Part shown: one piece after another, positions 45,001-52,508 of the stretch | Layout of the letters: each line of letters starts with the position of its first letter | How positions within the stretch are numbered: the stretch's first letter is position 1 | Assembly (NCBI RefSeq): GCF_037948395.1 | Contig: NZ_CP149940.1 | Location: 248,001 to 312,000 of the forward strand | Origin: Serratia nevei | Lineage (GTDB): Bacteria > Pseudomonadota > Gammaproteobacteria > Enterobacterales > Enterobacteriaceae | Length of the DNA: 64,000 bases | Direction: 5' to 3' | Made by a program: the position numbers and the translations under genes | The notes under the pieces: model-generated | Database searches by the model: none | Told to the model about the DNA's origin: nothing | What the model saw: only the letters and a program-made list of their open reading frames with translations

Positions 45001-45170
45001 AACGCCGGGTAATGCTGTACCAGCTCGGTCAGGCGCGCTTCAAGGCGCGGTACGTCCAGCTGCCGGGCGCGGTATTCGCGAAAGTCGTGCATCGCCACGC
45101 CGCCGAGCGGCCATCGATCGCTGCGGCCCAGAAGATAGGCCTGCTGCAGTGCGGTTAAAGCTCTCTCCAT
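42075..45170 (-). CDS. NRPS with Cy-A domains and a carrier-like tail lacking the serine
   Basis: This encodes 1031 residues. Residues 1-430 are a heterocyclisation (Cy) domain: LTALQQAYLLGR at the N-terminus and the Cy-specific DxxxxD (D141-D146, DALILD) in place of HHxxxDG. Residues 440-945 are an adenylation domain with LYTSGTTGKPK (588-598), the A8 loop GYVKIRGVRVSLPEIE and the catalytic K927 in PLSANGKTDR. Residues 964-1031 look like a carrier domain, but the phosphopantetheine serine position is Leu993 (AMGLKLPHI). The order Cy-A-dead carrier resembles AngR of anguibactin synthesis and the second and third domains of VibF. Expected substrate is Thr by analogy with oxazoline siderophores, though the binding-pocket residues are not a standard set. 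GGGAAGT precedes the ATG. Confidence 0.85.
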   Translation of the reverse strand: MERALTALQQAYLLGRSDRWPLGGVAMHDFREYRARQLDVPRLEARLTELVQHYPALRTCINVQRGTQHVRPEVTLHLDRHDLRALDGEAAQRQIEQLRARYSHQRHDPSQPLWRIAVLQLAEQQDPTGSPYDTLIFTSFDALILDGQGISTVIARLFDDRPLAPTAAALPPPAAPAAQRQADAAYWRDKLQDVTTPSALPWRAPLANLTSSRYRRATLTLPRDTIKQLGRLGSPHALLRNSLLSALILDTLAHWTTDGELCVGVPVAFPAADGALGNASSFVAVRYSRHGEDFIQRAQALQDDVLGALDHLTFSGVDLARQLLGQSQGGPALPVILTNCLGWETLPAEAPVRFHDGLTQTPQVAIDIRLTLDSEKNLQLCVDYAEQALHGEQVEAMLAALQRRILHSCQRADLAIAPRDFIDLAHYRHNDSEANYAPYPYLAQLAERLFGAQGGGNALICGEQTLTYRELGQRIATAIANLQSRGVQPGNVVALYLPRSPEQIIFSLACALQGVIWVPVDINSPPERTAYLLENCRPTLVVHGGDLETPIGVTPATLLAPTDHAPALPDEQTLVERSASQAASYYLYTSGTTGKPKCVVLNNRATANVVHQTQQRWAVTADDVFISVTPPHHDMSMFDLFGSLCAGATLVLPAPHQEKDAISWNQLVEKHRVTLWCSVPAILEMLLTCKTADSLRSLRLVAQGGDYIKPATVQTLRTLRPDLALFSLGGPTETTIWSIWHPIAPQENGTVPYGRPLPANRYFICHDDGSHCPAGVVGRIHTAGINLALGYLEQGELKQHDFVTLEGPDGQPLRAFRTGDQGYYRADGNIMFATRVNGYVKIRGVRVSLPEIEDVLRRHPAIQDMVVVDYPSGENNEAALGALYLTRDGKPLPLSEIRAFATGYLPCTHIPTRFIHAEALPLSANGKTDRHRIRADLSHQQTAPALNACAAPPPNAPSARSAEILTIYWQAIGVAPRPEWGEETAFIAMGLKLPHIKQVAERLNDAFGTRLVSSSLLPCKNAREVAALLAN

Positions 45171-45234
45171 GGTACTTCCCTATAGTCGTTAACCGATTAA
45201 AACGAGCCGGGCGCCGCGCGCCCGGAAACCGATC

Positions 45235-46845
45235 TCAGTGCTGCGGCGCCAGCGCGGCGAGCAGCGTTTTCGCATGCCTTCCTGCCTCGGGCGAGCGTTG
45301 GCAGATCAATGCCGCCAGCGCCGCAGGGGAGGAATGCGCCGCCAGATCCTGCGCCGTTAGCCCCGCCGCCAGATACTTGTTGAGCACCGTCAGCAGCGCG
45401 TTCACCCCGGCATCCGGCAAGGCCAAGCGGTGGATATCGTCGTGGTCGCGCAAGCCGGCCTCGGGGGCCACCCGCGCCAGCAGCCGATGCAGCACCTGGC
45501 GCACCGGCGCCTGCTGCGCCAGCGCGTCGGGCGTGCATTGCGCCAGCAGGTGCGACAGCGGGCGATCGAACGCCGCCGTTTGCCGCGCGGCCAGGTGCAG
45601 CAGCGCCCGGTAACAGGTCAGCAGGCGTGGCAGCACCTGCTCGGGGAACGCGTCGAGCCGCACGTCCCAGTTGATCAGAATGCCGTCGTCGACGTGGGCG
45701 ACCTGCGCATCCAGTGCCACCTGCGGCCCCTGAGAGATGACCCAGCCGAGACGGCCGAAGGTGTCGGTGACCCGTTCGGAAAACAGTGTCTTGCCGCGGA
45801 TGCCGAAACCGGCGGTAAACACCACCGGCGAAGGCTGCAGGCTGCCGTGCAGGCGCGACAGATCGCGCATCACGCTCACGCCGGGGTAATCCGCATGCTC
45901 GATCAGCTCCGCCAACTGGGTCATCAGGCGCCGGCAGAAGGCGCTCAGGTTTTCCGTCGGGTTCAGCTCCACGCCGAGCAGCACCAGGTTAGAGAAATCG
46001 CCGATGAGGCGATGCGCGTCCTCCCGTTCGCTCTCGCGGTGGAACAGCGGCACGTTGAGCCGAAAGCGCGTCATGTTCCACCCCTGGCCGACGGCCAGGG
46101 CGAACAGTGCGAGAAACAGCGTCGAGAGCGAGGTGTGGTGCCGTTTGGCGACGTTCTCCAGCGCGCGGCTTTCCTCTGCGTCCAGCTGTATGGCCAGGCG
46201 ATCGCTGCGGCAGCGGTCCGGCGTGCGCAGCAGGCGCGGCGCCGGTGGCACCTGCGCCAGACGCTCACGCCACCAACGCTGGCCGCGTTCGCGCCGCTGG
46301 CGCATCGCCTCGTCGGCGTCACGTTGTGCGAGGTGATCGAAGTAGGCCGGCGGCGCGTCATGGGAGGGTATCGGTGGGCACTGGTGATAAAACGCCGTCA
46401 GATCTTCCATCAACAGGCGAAAGCTCATGGCATCGCCGGCGATCATATCGAGATCGACATGCAGGCGGCTGCGCCCTTCCGGCAACAGGCTCAGGCTGAT
46501 ATCGCAGGGCACGCCCTGTTCCAGCGGCAGCAGCTGGGTACTTTTTGCCTGGCGTTTGGCGGCGAGCGCGGCTGCCAGCGTCGCTGTATCGGCGTGCCGC
46601 CAGTCGTCGAGATGCAAGGTGTGCCGGGGGCCGGGAGGCGCGATCGTCTGCCGGCCATCATCGGTAATGCGCAGGCGCAACAGCGGATGATGCAGGTACA
46701 GCGCATCGACGGCCTGGCGCAGTCGGGCGAGATCCAGCTCGCCGCCGTCGAATTCCGCATACAGGTGGGCGGCCATGCCGCCGAGGGGAGGAGCGGACTG
46801 TCGGCCTACCCAATAGGCGGCCTGCATCGTGGTCAAAGCTTTCAT
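45235..46845 (-). CDS. Stand-alone heterocyclisation (Cy) domain protein with vestigial carrier
   Basis: This encodes 536 residues from the ATG at 46845 (MKALTTMQAAYWVGR); a TTG 16 codons upstream is unlikely. It has the Cy start motif TMQAAYWVGR and an intact DxxxxD (D133-D138, DMIAGD), so cyclisation activity is plausible. Residues about 445-516 align with a carrier domain (VNALLTVLNKYLAAG, then HSSPAALAALI), but the serine position is Asn482. It is the counterpart of the first Cy domain of VibF. It is the promoter-proximal gene of a two-gene operon, 64 bases before the Cy-A gene. Confidence 0.8.
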   Translation of the reverse strand: MKALTTMQAAYWVGRQSAPPLGGMAAHLYAEFDGGELDLARLRQAVDALYLHHPLLRLRITDDGRQTIAPPGPRHTLHLDDWRHADTATLAAALAAKRQAKSTQLLPLEQGVPCDISLSLLPEGRSRLHVDLDMIAGDAMSFRLLMEDLTAFYHQCPPIPSHDAPPAYFDHLAQRDADEAMRQRRERGQRWWRERLAQVPPAPRLLRTPDRCRSDRLAIQLDAEESRALENVAKRHHTSLSTLFLALFALAVGQGWNMTRFRLNVPLFHRESEREDAHRLIGDFSNLVLLGVELNPTENLSAFCRRLMTQLAELIEHADYPGVSVMRDLSRLHGSLQPSPVVFTAGFGIRGKTLFSERVTDTFGRLGWVISQGPQVALDAQVAHVDDGILINWDVRLDAFPEQVLPRLLTCYRALLHLAARQTAAFDRPLSHLLAQCTPDALAQQAPVRQVLHRLLARVAPEAGLRDHDDIHRLALPDAGVNALLTVLNKYLAAGLTAQDLAAHSSPAALAALICQRSPEAGRHAKTLLAALAPQH

Positions 46846-46902
46846 CGGGTATCCATTTTGATTCAGCCAACGAGACTGCAAGAATATATCCAAATGTTAA
46901 TA

Positions 46903-46923
46903 GGAATGAAAATTATTATTATT
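46903..46923. promoter_or_regulatory. Fur-like box upstream of the Cy gene
   Basis: GGAATGAAAATTATTATTATT resembles the Fur consensus, with mismatches, and lies 58-78 bases upstream of the minus-strand start at 46845. Confidence 0.55.
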
Positions 46924-47112
46924 TAATCCATTTGACGCGAGGGTGCTATCTATAAGGGGTTTTAGCGAGGGCGGACGGGCGTATCGTTGGGTGTGAATAA
47001 TTTATCTATATTATTCTTAGCATTGTAATGATTGCTTGTTATTGCAGCGCCTGTTTTACCTGCGAAAGTATAAGGTTTTCTGTCTGTTATCGCGGCTTTC
47101 CTCACACCTTTG

Positions 47113-47154
47113 TTGATAATGATTTGCATTAGAAAATGCAAAATATTATCATTC
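47113..47154. promoter_or_regulatory. Double Fur box upstream of the TonB-dependent receptor
   Basis: TTGATAATGATTTGCATT (47113-47130) and AATGCAAAATATTATCATTC (47135-47154) form a roughly 40-base inverted repeat, each arm matching the Fur consensus. It may serve both the receptor on the plus strand and, more distantly, the Cy gene on the minus strand. Confidence 0.8.
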
Positions 47155-47379
47155 TTAACATTATTTTACGTTTTTATACAAGCCGCCGGCCGCTCCGCCG
47201 GCGGCTTGGCCGTGGACGGGGCCGCGCCCGTTCGGCCGCGCAAGGCATGGGTTTGCCGCAGGGATAAGCAACAGAAAGGTCGGGAAGGCCGGAGCGTCAT
47301 GGTCTGTGTGAGTGTCGATGTAGGTTGTGTAAAAAAAATCAAATTTTGTGCACCTCTGGGATGAAAGGAGAAGACATCT
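47155..47379 (+). promoter_or_regulatory. Long structured leader of the receptor gene
   Basis: If transcription starts near the Fur box, the receptor has a leader of roughly 200 bases. It holds a perfect 11-bp hairpin, AAGCCGCCGGC (47180-47190) with GCCGGCGGCTT (47197-47207), without a T run. It also holds a GC-rich stretch to about 47270 and a 21-codon ORF (47299-47364). No known riboswitch class was recognised. Confidence 0.5.
47299..47364 (+). CDS. Possible 21-residue Cys-containing leader peptide
   Basis: An ATG at 47299 with GGAG five bases upstream opens 21 codons ending in TGA at 47362-47364, directly against the AAGGAG of the receptor gene. The peptide starts MVCVSVDVGC and has cysteines at positions 3, 10 and 17, exactly seven residues apart, with two lysines between. 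Translation could be coupled to the receptor gene. It could also be chance; no homologue is known to me. Confidence 0.3.
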   Translation: MVCVSVDVGCVKKIKFCAPLG

Positions 47380-49473
47380 ATGGGCAAGCATTTTGCGGCT
47401 CAACGGCATGAAAGCGTAGGAAACGGGGAAAAAGCGGGGTTGAAAGCCATTGGGGCGTTTTCCTCCGTATTTTTAGGGGTATGTTCACTGGCGATCGGTA
47501 ACGTCAACGCGGCGGAAACCAAGAGCAACGAAACCTACCAGGACGCGGAAACGCTGCTGGTCACCGGTGAGAAGATCAAACGTTCCATTTTCGACACCGG
47601 CTCCAGCGTGCAGGTGTTCGACAGCAACCGCATCGCCTCGATGCCTGACGCAGTGCAGATCCCCGATCTGCTGCGTATGACCCCCAACGTGGTGGATCTG
47701 GGCATCGGCAACGAACTACCGACCGTGCGCGGCATCGACGGTTCCGGCCCGAACGTCGGCGCCAATGCCTTCCTCAGCGGCACCCGCCCGCGCCTCAATC
47801 TGTCGTTGGACGGCCGCTCGCTGACCTATAACGAACAGGCGTTCGGCCCGCAGTCGCTGTGGGATCTGGATCGCGTCGAAGTGTTCCTCGGCCCGCAAAG
47901 CTACATCCAGGGGCGCAACGCCATCGCCGGCGCCATCGTCATGGCCAGTAAAGATCCGACCTTCGAGTGGGAAAGCGCCTTCAAGGGTGGGGCCGGTAAC
48001 CAGCACTCTTCACAGCTGGCCGCCATGGCGTCCGGCCCGCTGGTGGAGGATCAGCTGGCGTTCCGCGTCAGCGTCGATCGCCAGCGCCGCCGCAGCGAAG
48101 CCGATCTGCCGGCCTATGCGCCGGTGGGCGATCCGCGCGAAGTGGAAGCCACCACCGCCCGTGCCAAGCTGTTGTTCAACCCGGCCGGCCTGCGCGATCT
48201 GACTACCAAGCTGACCTTTAACCACTTCGGCAGCACCGCGCCACAGAACGAAAGCCTCAACCCGCAGCCGCACCCGACCAATCCGCGTCACGATCCGCGC
48301 CGCGCCGTGTTCAAAAGCAACATGAACAGCACCATCTGGGATCTGGCCTGGGAGGCCTCCGATGCGCTGACGTTTGAAAACCGCGTTATCTATACCGATT
48401 TCAATATCAATCGGCCGACCGCTTACAACATCCAATACGCCGAGATCGACGGCCAGGAAGTTCACGTAGAACCGGTGGTGCGCTTCGGCGGCGCGGACAG
48501 CCGCCTGCACGGGCTGGCAGGGCTGCGTTATTTCCACGGCACGCAGGATGAGTTCGTCAACATCTTCGGCGGATCGACCTTCAAGGATAAAACCGATACC
48601 CATTCGGCGTTCGCCGAGCTGACCTATGCGCTGACGCCGCAGGTGGACGTGACCGCCGCCAGCCGTCTGGAACGCGAACACCGTCGCCGCGACGGCGGCA
48701 GCCAGGCGGTGCGCATCGACTTCGACGAAACCTACACCGTGTTCCTGCCGAAGCTGGACGTGGCCTGGAAACCGACGGATACCCAAACCTACGGTGCCAA
48801 GATCGCCCGCGGCTATAACGCCGGCGGTGGTGGCATCACGATCGGTACGCCGGTGGTCAGCTATACCTACGGTTCCGAGTATGTGTGGAACTACGAGCTG
48901 TATACCCGCCATCACCTGAAAGACGCCAATGTGGTGCTGACGGGTAACATCTTCTACAACGATTACAAGGATATGCAGCTGCCTTATTCGTTGGGTGAGA
49001 ACTCCAGCGTGATCCGTAACGCCGACAAGGTGGAAACCTACGGCGCGGAAATCGGCGCCACCTGGCAGCCGCGCTGGGACTTCGAGCTGTTCGGCAACCT
49101 CGGCCTGCTGAAAACCGACATCAAGAAGTTCTCGGGCAGCGGCGTGGAAGGGCATGAGCTGGCGCGCGCACCGGCTTACACCGCCAACATGGGTGCTAAA
49201 TATCAATTCCTGAAAGGATGGGAGCTGAGTAGCAACGTGGCGTTTACCGACTCCTACTATTCGCAATACGACAACGATTCGCGCGGGCGCATCGGCTCCT
49301 ATTGGACGGCCAACGCCCAGCTGGCTTACACCTTCGACTACGGCCGCGCCACGCTGTATGCGAAAAACCTGTTTGATTCAGACCGCCGCGAGATGGTCAG
49401 AAGCAACGACATCTACACGGCGACTCTTCAGCGAGGCCGCTTGGTCGGTGCAGCAGTTGAGCTGAATTTCTAA
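47380..49473 (+). CDS. TonB-dependent siderophore receptor (vibriobactin/serratiochelin type)
   Basis: This encodes 697 residues with an extended N-terminal signal peptide (hydrophobic AIGAFSSVFLGVCSLAIGNVNA, about residues 26-46). A TonB-box-like ETLLVTGEK comes next, then a plug domain (VQVFDSNRIASMPDAVQIPDLL, about residues 73-93; LDRVEVFLGPQSYIQGRNAIAGAI), and a beta-barrel ending in a terminal Phe (AAVELNF). Position beside the VibF-like genes and a Fur box suggest it imports the ferric form of the product made by them. It is different in sequence from the FepA-like receptor in the same locus. A hairpin terminator separates it from the next gene. Confidence 0.88.
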   Translation: MGKHFAAQRHESVGNGEKAGLKAIGAFSSVFLGVCSLAIGNVNAAETKSNETYQDAETLLVTGEKIKRSIFDTGSSVQVFDSNRIASMPDAVQIPDLLRMTPNVVDLGIGNELPTVRGIDGSGPNVGANAFLSGTRPRLNLSLDGRSLTYNEQAFGPQSLWDLDRVEVFLGPQSYIQGRNAIAGAIVMASKDPTFEWESAFKGGAGNQHSSQLAAMASGPLVEDQLAFRVSVDRQRRRSEADLPAYAPVGDPREVEATTARAKLLFNPAGLRDLTTKLTFNHFGSTAPQNESLNPQPHPTNPRHDPRRAVFKSNMNSTIWDLAWEASDALTFENRVIYTDFNINRPTAYNIQYAEIDGQEVHVEPVVRFGGADSRLHGLAGLRYFHGTQDEFVNIFGGSTFKDKTDTHSAFAELTYALTPQVDVTAASRLEREHRRRDGGSQAVRIDFDETYTVFLPKLDVAWKPTDTQTYGAKIARGYNAGGGGITIGTPVVSYTYGSEYVWNYELYTRHHLKDANVVLTGNIFYNDYKDMQLPYSLGENSSVIRNADKVETYGAEIGATWQPRWDFELFGNLGLLKTDIKKFSGSGVEGHELARAPAYTANMGAKYQFLKGWELSSNVAFTDSYYSQYDNDSRGRIGSYWTANAQLAYTFDYGRATLYAKNLFDSDRREMVRSNDIYTATLQRGRLVGAAVELNF

Positions 49474-49488
49474 CGCTATCGCGATGAC

Positions 49489-49511
49489 GGGGGACGAATG
49501 TCCCCCTTTTT
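49489..49511 (+). terminator. Terminator or attenuator between receptor and NRPS gene
   Basis: GGGGGAC-GAAT-GTCCCCC (49489-49506) is followed by TTTTT. It sits 16 bases after the receptor stop and 46 bases before the start of the next gene, which has no separate obvious Fur box. Partial read-through is therefore the likely mode. Confidence 0.8.
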
Positions 49512-49551
49512 ATGCGCTATCCCGGCACGGCCGGGCAAAGGAGATAACGCA

Positions 49552-52461
49552 GTGATCGGTGATTTTGACAGCATTCTGAGCGATGAAGAGGCCCAGCGGC
49601 TGGAGAGCGCGTTTCAGGCGCTGGGCGCGGCGTCGGCGGACGGCGAACGGCCGGTGAGCGAAGCCGAAGAGCGGGCGTGGTTCGCCCATCTGCAGCAGGG
49701 TGACGCACGCGGGCAGCGGGCGCTGGCCTGGCGCCTGACGGGGGACGTGGATATCGCCCGGCTGACGGCGGCGCTGCAGGCGCTGGTGCGGGAAACGCCT
49801 GGCGTGGACGTGCGCTACGTTTTTGATGACGAAAACGGTCTGGTGAAACGCCCCGCCGGCTCGGCGCCGTTGCCGGTGTGCCTTCGTCAGGTGGCGGACG
49901 AACAACACGCCATGGGTTGCCTGCTGCAGGCGCAGGCAACGCTGTTTGAACTGGAAAACGAAGCGCCGCTGCGCTGCCTGCTGTTGCTCACGCCGGGCGA
50001 TGCCGTGATTTTGGGCGTGGTCTTGCATGACATCCTGGCGGAAACGCTGCCTTGGCGCCACCTGCCGGCGATGCTGTCCGCCCGTTACAACGGGGATGCG
50101 ATGCCTCTGCCTTTCGCGGTGGCGCCGGTCGAGCTGGCGGAAACCCCGGAGCCGCAGCTGCCGTGGGTGCGCCAGGCGGTCTCGCTGCAGGATTACCGCA
50201 GCCCGGCGCAGCGCGCTGAAGCGTTGCCGCCGGTGGGCTCGCGCGTGGTCACGCGTATTGATCGCTCGCTGTTGCCCGCCAACGACACGCCGCGGGCCTT
50301 GCTGGCGGCGGTGGCGGCACGGTTTGCCGAGTTCGTCGCCGCGCAGGCCGGCGGCCAAGCGGTGCAGCTGTGCGTGCCGGCCGCAGAAACGGCGGAGTTC
50401 GTCGGCCTGGAGCTTGGCCTGACGGCGGCACCGCTGATGCGCCTGACCGTACAGCATGGCGAGAGCGACGTCGGGCAGCGGCTACTGGCGCAGGCCGTGG
50501 CTGAACAGCCGGACCCGCAACGGGCGCAGCTGCTGGTGGCCTGGCGCGACGATCTGGCCGCAGAGTGGCGGCTGGAAGGCGTTCACGCCGAACGCCTGTT
50601 GCTGCCGCCGCTGCATACGCCGTTTGAACTGGCGCTGCTGCTGGGCTTGCCCGAGGCGGAAGCGCTGACGCTGGAGCTGGTCACCGACCCGCGCCTGTCT
50701 CCCCATGTGGCGCCTTTCCTGCTGGAGCAGTTCAGCGCGTTCCTGGCCGGGCAGAGGATTGCCGTCGCCTTGCCGACGGCTGAGGCCGCTTCCCCGTCGA
50801 TGGCCGCGCCGGCGGCGAACGGCGACGCGGACGAAAGCGTTGCACCGCTGATTTTGCAGGAGTTCCGTGAGGCGCTGGTGGCGCCGGAAATGACCCTGGA
50901 TGAAGACTTCTTCGATCGCGGCGGCCATTCGCTGGTCGCTACCCGGGTGATCGGTCGCTTGCTGAGCCTGCATCAGATCGAAATCAACATTAACGATCTG
51001 TTCAGCCACCCGACGGCGCGCGGGTTGGCGGGCTACGCCAAACGCCTGAACGTCGCGCAGCCGAATGCCGCGGTGGCCACCGCCGACGACCATGATCGCG
51101 CGCAGGCGCCGCTGTCGCTGGCGCAGGAGTCGCTGTGGAAGGTGTATGAAGCCTTCGGCCATGACGAGATTTTCAACCTGCCGTTCTCTCTGCGCTTCTT
51201 CGATGCGGTGGATGAAACGGCGCTGCGTCAGGCGTTTATCGACGTCATGACTCGCCATACCGTGCTGCGTTCACGCTTCGTCGAGCAGCAGGGCGAAGTG
51301 GTGCAGGTGGTGGTGCCGGCTGCCGAACTCGCGGACTACTCGTGGTTCCGCTTCTCCCACGAGACGCCGGCGGGCAACGCCGCCGCCCTGTTGGCCGATG
51401 CCGGCCAGCACCGGTTCGATCTGGCCGCCGAGCTGCCGCTGCGCGTCACGCTGCTGCGCGATGCGGACAACGGCCAACAGCTGCTGTCGCTGTTGTTCCA
51501 CCATGTGGTGCTGGATGAATGGTCGCTCAACCTGATGATGGATGAGCTGGGCGTCGCCTATCGCCATCGCGTCGTCGGCCAGGCGCCGCAGTGGAGCGGG
51601 CAACCGCCGCAGTTCCACACTTTCGCCCGGCAGCAGCGGGCCTCCGGGGTGCAGCAGCAACATCTGGACTACTGGCTCGACGCGCTGCGCGGCGCGCCGG
51701 TCGGCCAGCCGATCTTCCGGCAAGAGCCGTCCACCCATCCGGCGGTGCCGGCACCGGCGGACGTCAACGGCGGCTGGCTGGAGTTCGAGGTCGACCCTGC
51801 CGTGGCGGAAGGCCTGTATCAGCTCGCCCGCCGCAACAACGCTTCGCTGTTCAACGTGGTGTATGCCGGGATTACCTCGGCGCTGCGCCTGTTCGGCGGC
51901 CCGGCGGATCTGCTGGTGGGCACCTCGACCTCCGGCCGTAACGACGCCGAGTTCTTCGATACCGTCGGCTACTTCACCACCGTAGTGGTGCACCGCGTGC
52001 GCTTCGACGAGGGGCTGACGGTGGCCGGGTTGGTCAGCCAGGTGAAAAACACCATCAATGGCTCGCTGCCGTACACCGATATTCCGATCGATCTGGTGGA
52101 GGAAGGGCTGTTCGGCGTGGACGCCGACCGCAAGAACCACATGTTCGAAGTGTTTATCCAGATCCACAGCCGCATCAAGCTGAACGGCGAGTTCCGGCTG
52201 CAGGACGGCAGCGCGATCGCCTACCGTCAGGTGGAGCCGGAGAAAGCCGAATCGCTGCTCGGCCTGCAGTTTGAGGTGATGGAAGACGATCTGGCCGGGA
52301 AGAAATCCCTGCGGGTGATGATGACCTACCGCCAGGACCACTACAGCCGGGAGCAGGCCAATCTGATCGCCGACGGCGTTCAGCACGTCTTTACCCAGTT
52401 TGCGCAGCACATCGCTGGCGATATCGCTCTGGCGGCGCTGCCGCCCGGGCCGCAGGCATGA
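49552..52461 (+). CDS. NRPS with degenerate C, active carrier and C domains (VibF C-terminal half)
   Basis: This encodes 969 residues from the GTG at 49552, preceded by AAAGGAGATAACGCA; the frame is open 18 codons further but would overlap the terminator. Residues 1-400 are a condensation-type domain with a broken active site (LHDILAE at about 158-164 instead of HHxxxDG). Residues 430-500 are a carrier domain with intact S460 (GGHSL). Residues 515-965 are a second condensation domain with HHVVLDEW (650-657), where the usual Gly is Glu. C-T-C is the order at the end of VibF, where the first C is known to be dispensable. The last C would transfer the acyl-oxazoline to an amine, so no thioesterase is needed. 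Confidence 0.83.
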   Translation: MIGDFDSILSDEEAQRLESAFQALGAASADGERPVSEAEERAWFAHLQQGDARGQRALAWRLTGDVDIARLTAALQALVRETPGVDVRYVFDDENGLVKRPAGSAPLPVCLRQVADEQHAMGCLLQAQATLFELENEAPLRCLLLLTPGDAVILGVVLHDILAETLPWRHLPAMLSARYNGDAMPLPFAVAPVELAETPEPQLPWVRQAVSLQDYRSPAQRAEALPPVGSRVVTRIDRSLLPANDTPRALLAAVAARFAEFVAAQAGGQAVQLCVPAAETAEFVGLELGLTAAPLMRLTVQHGESDVGQRLLAQAVAEQPDPQRAQLLVAWRDDLAAEWRLEGVHAERLLLPPLHTPFELALLLGLPEAEALTLELVTDPRLSPHVAPFLLEQFSAFLAGQRIAVALPTAEAASPSMAAPAANGDADESVAPLILQEFREALVAPEMTLDEDFFDRGGHSLVATRVIGRLLSLHQIEININDLFSHPTARGLAGYAKRLNVAQPNAAVATADDHDRAQAPLSLAQESLWKVYEAFGHDEIFNLPFSLRFFDAVDETALRQAFIDVMTRHTVLRSRFVEQQGEVVQVVVPAAELADYSWFRFSHETPAGNAAALLADAGQHRFDLAAELPLRVTLLRDADNGQQLLSLLFHHVVLDEWSLNLMMDELGVAYRHRVVGQAPQWSGQPPQFHTFARQQRASGVQQQHLDYWLDALRGAPVGQPIFRQEPSTHPAVPAPADVNGGWLEFEVDPAVAEGLYQLARRNNASLFNVVYAGITSALRLFGGPADLLVGTSTSGRNDAEFFDTVGYFTTVVVHRVRFDEGLTVAGLVSQVKNTINGSLPYTDIPIDLVEEGLFGVDADRKNHMFEVFIQIHSRIKLNGEFRLQDGSAIAYRQVEPEKAESLLGLQFEVMEDDLAGKKSLRVMMTYRQDHYSREQANLIADGVQHVFTQFAQHIAGDIALAALPPGPQA

Positions 52462-52508
52462 CGTTGTTTCACTCTAACCGAAAGCATGATTTTCAAGGAG
52501 ATAAAAGG

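Noticed and set aside
46846..46893. TTG-initiated N-terminal extension of the Cy protein
   Set aside because: Cy domains begin close to the LTxxQxAYxxGR motif; the ATG at 46845 places it correctly, and the extension would bring the start close to the Fur-like box.
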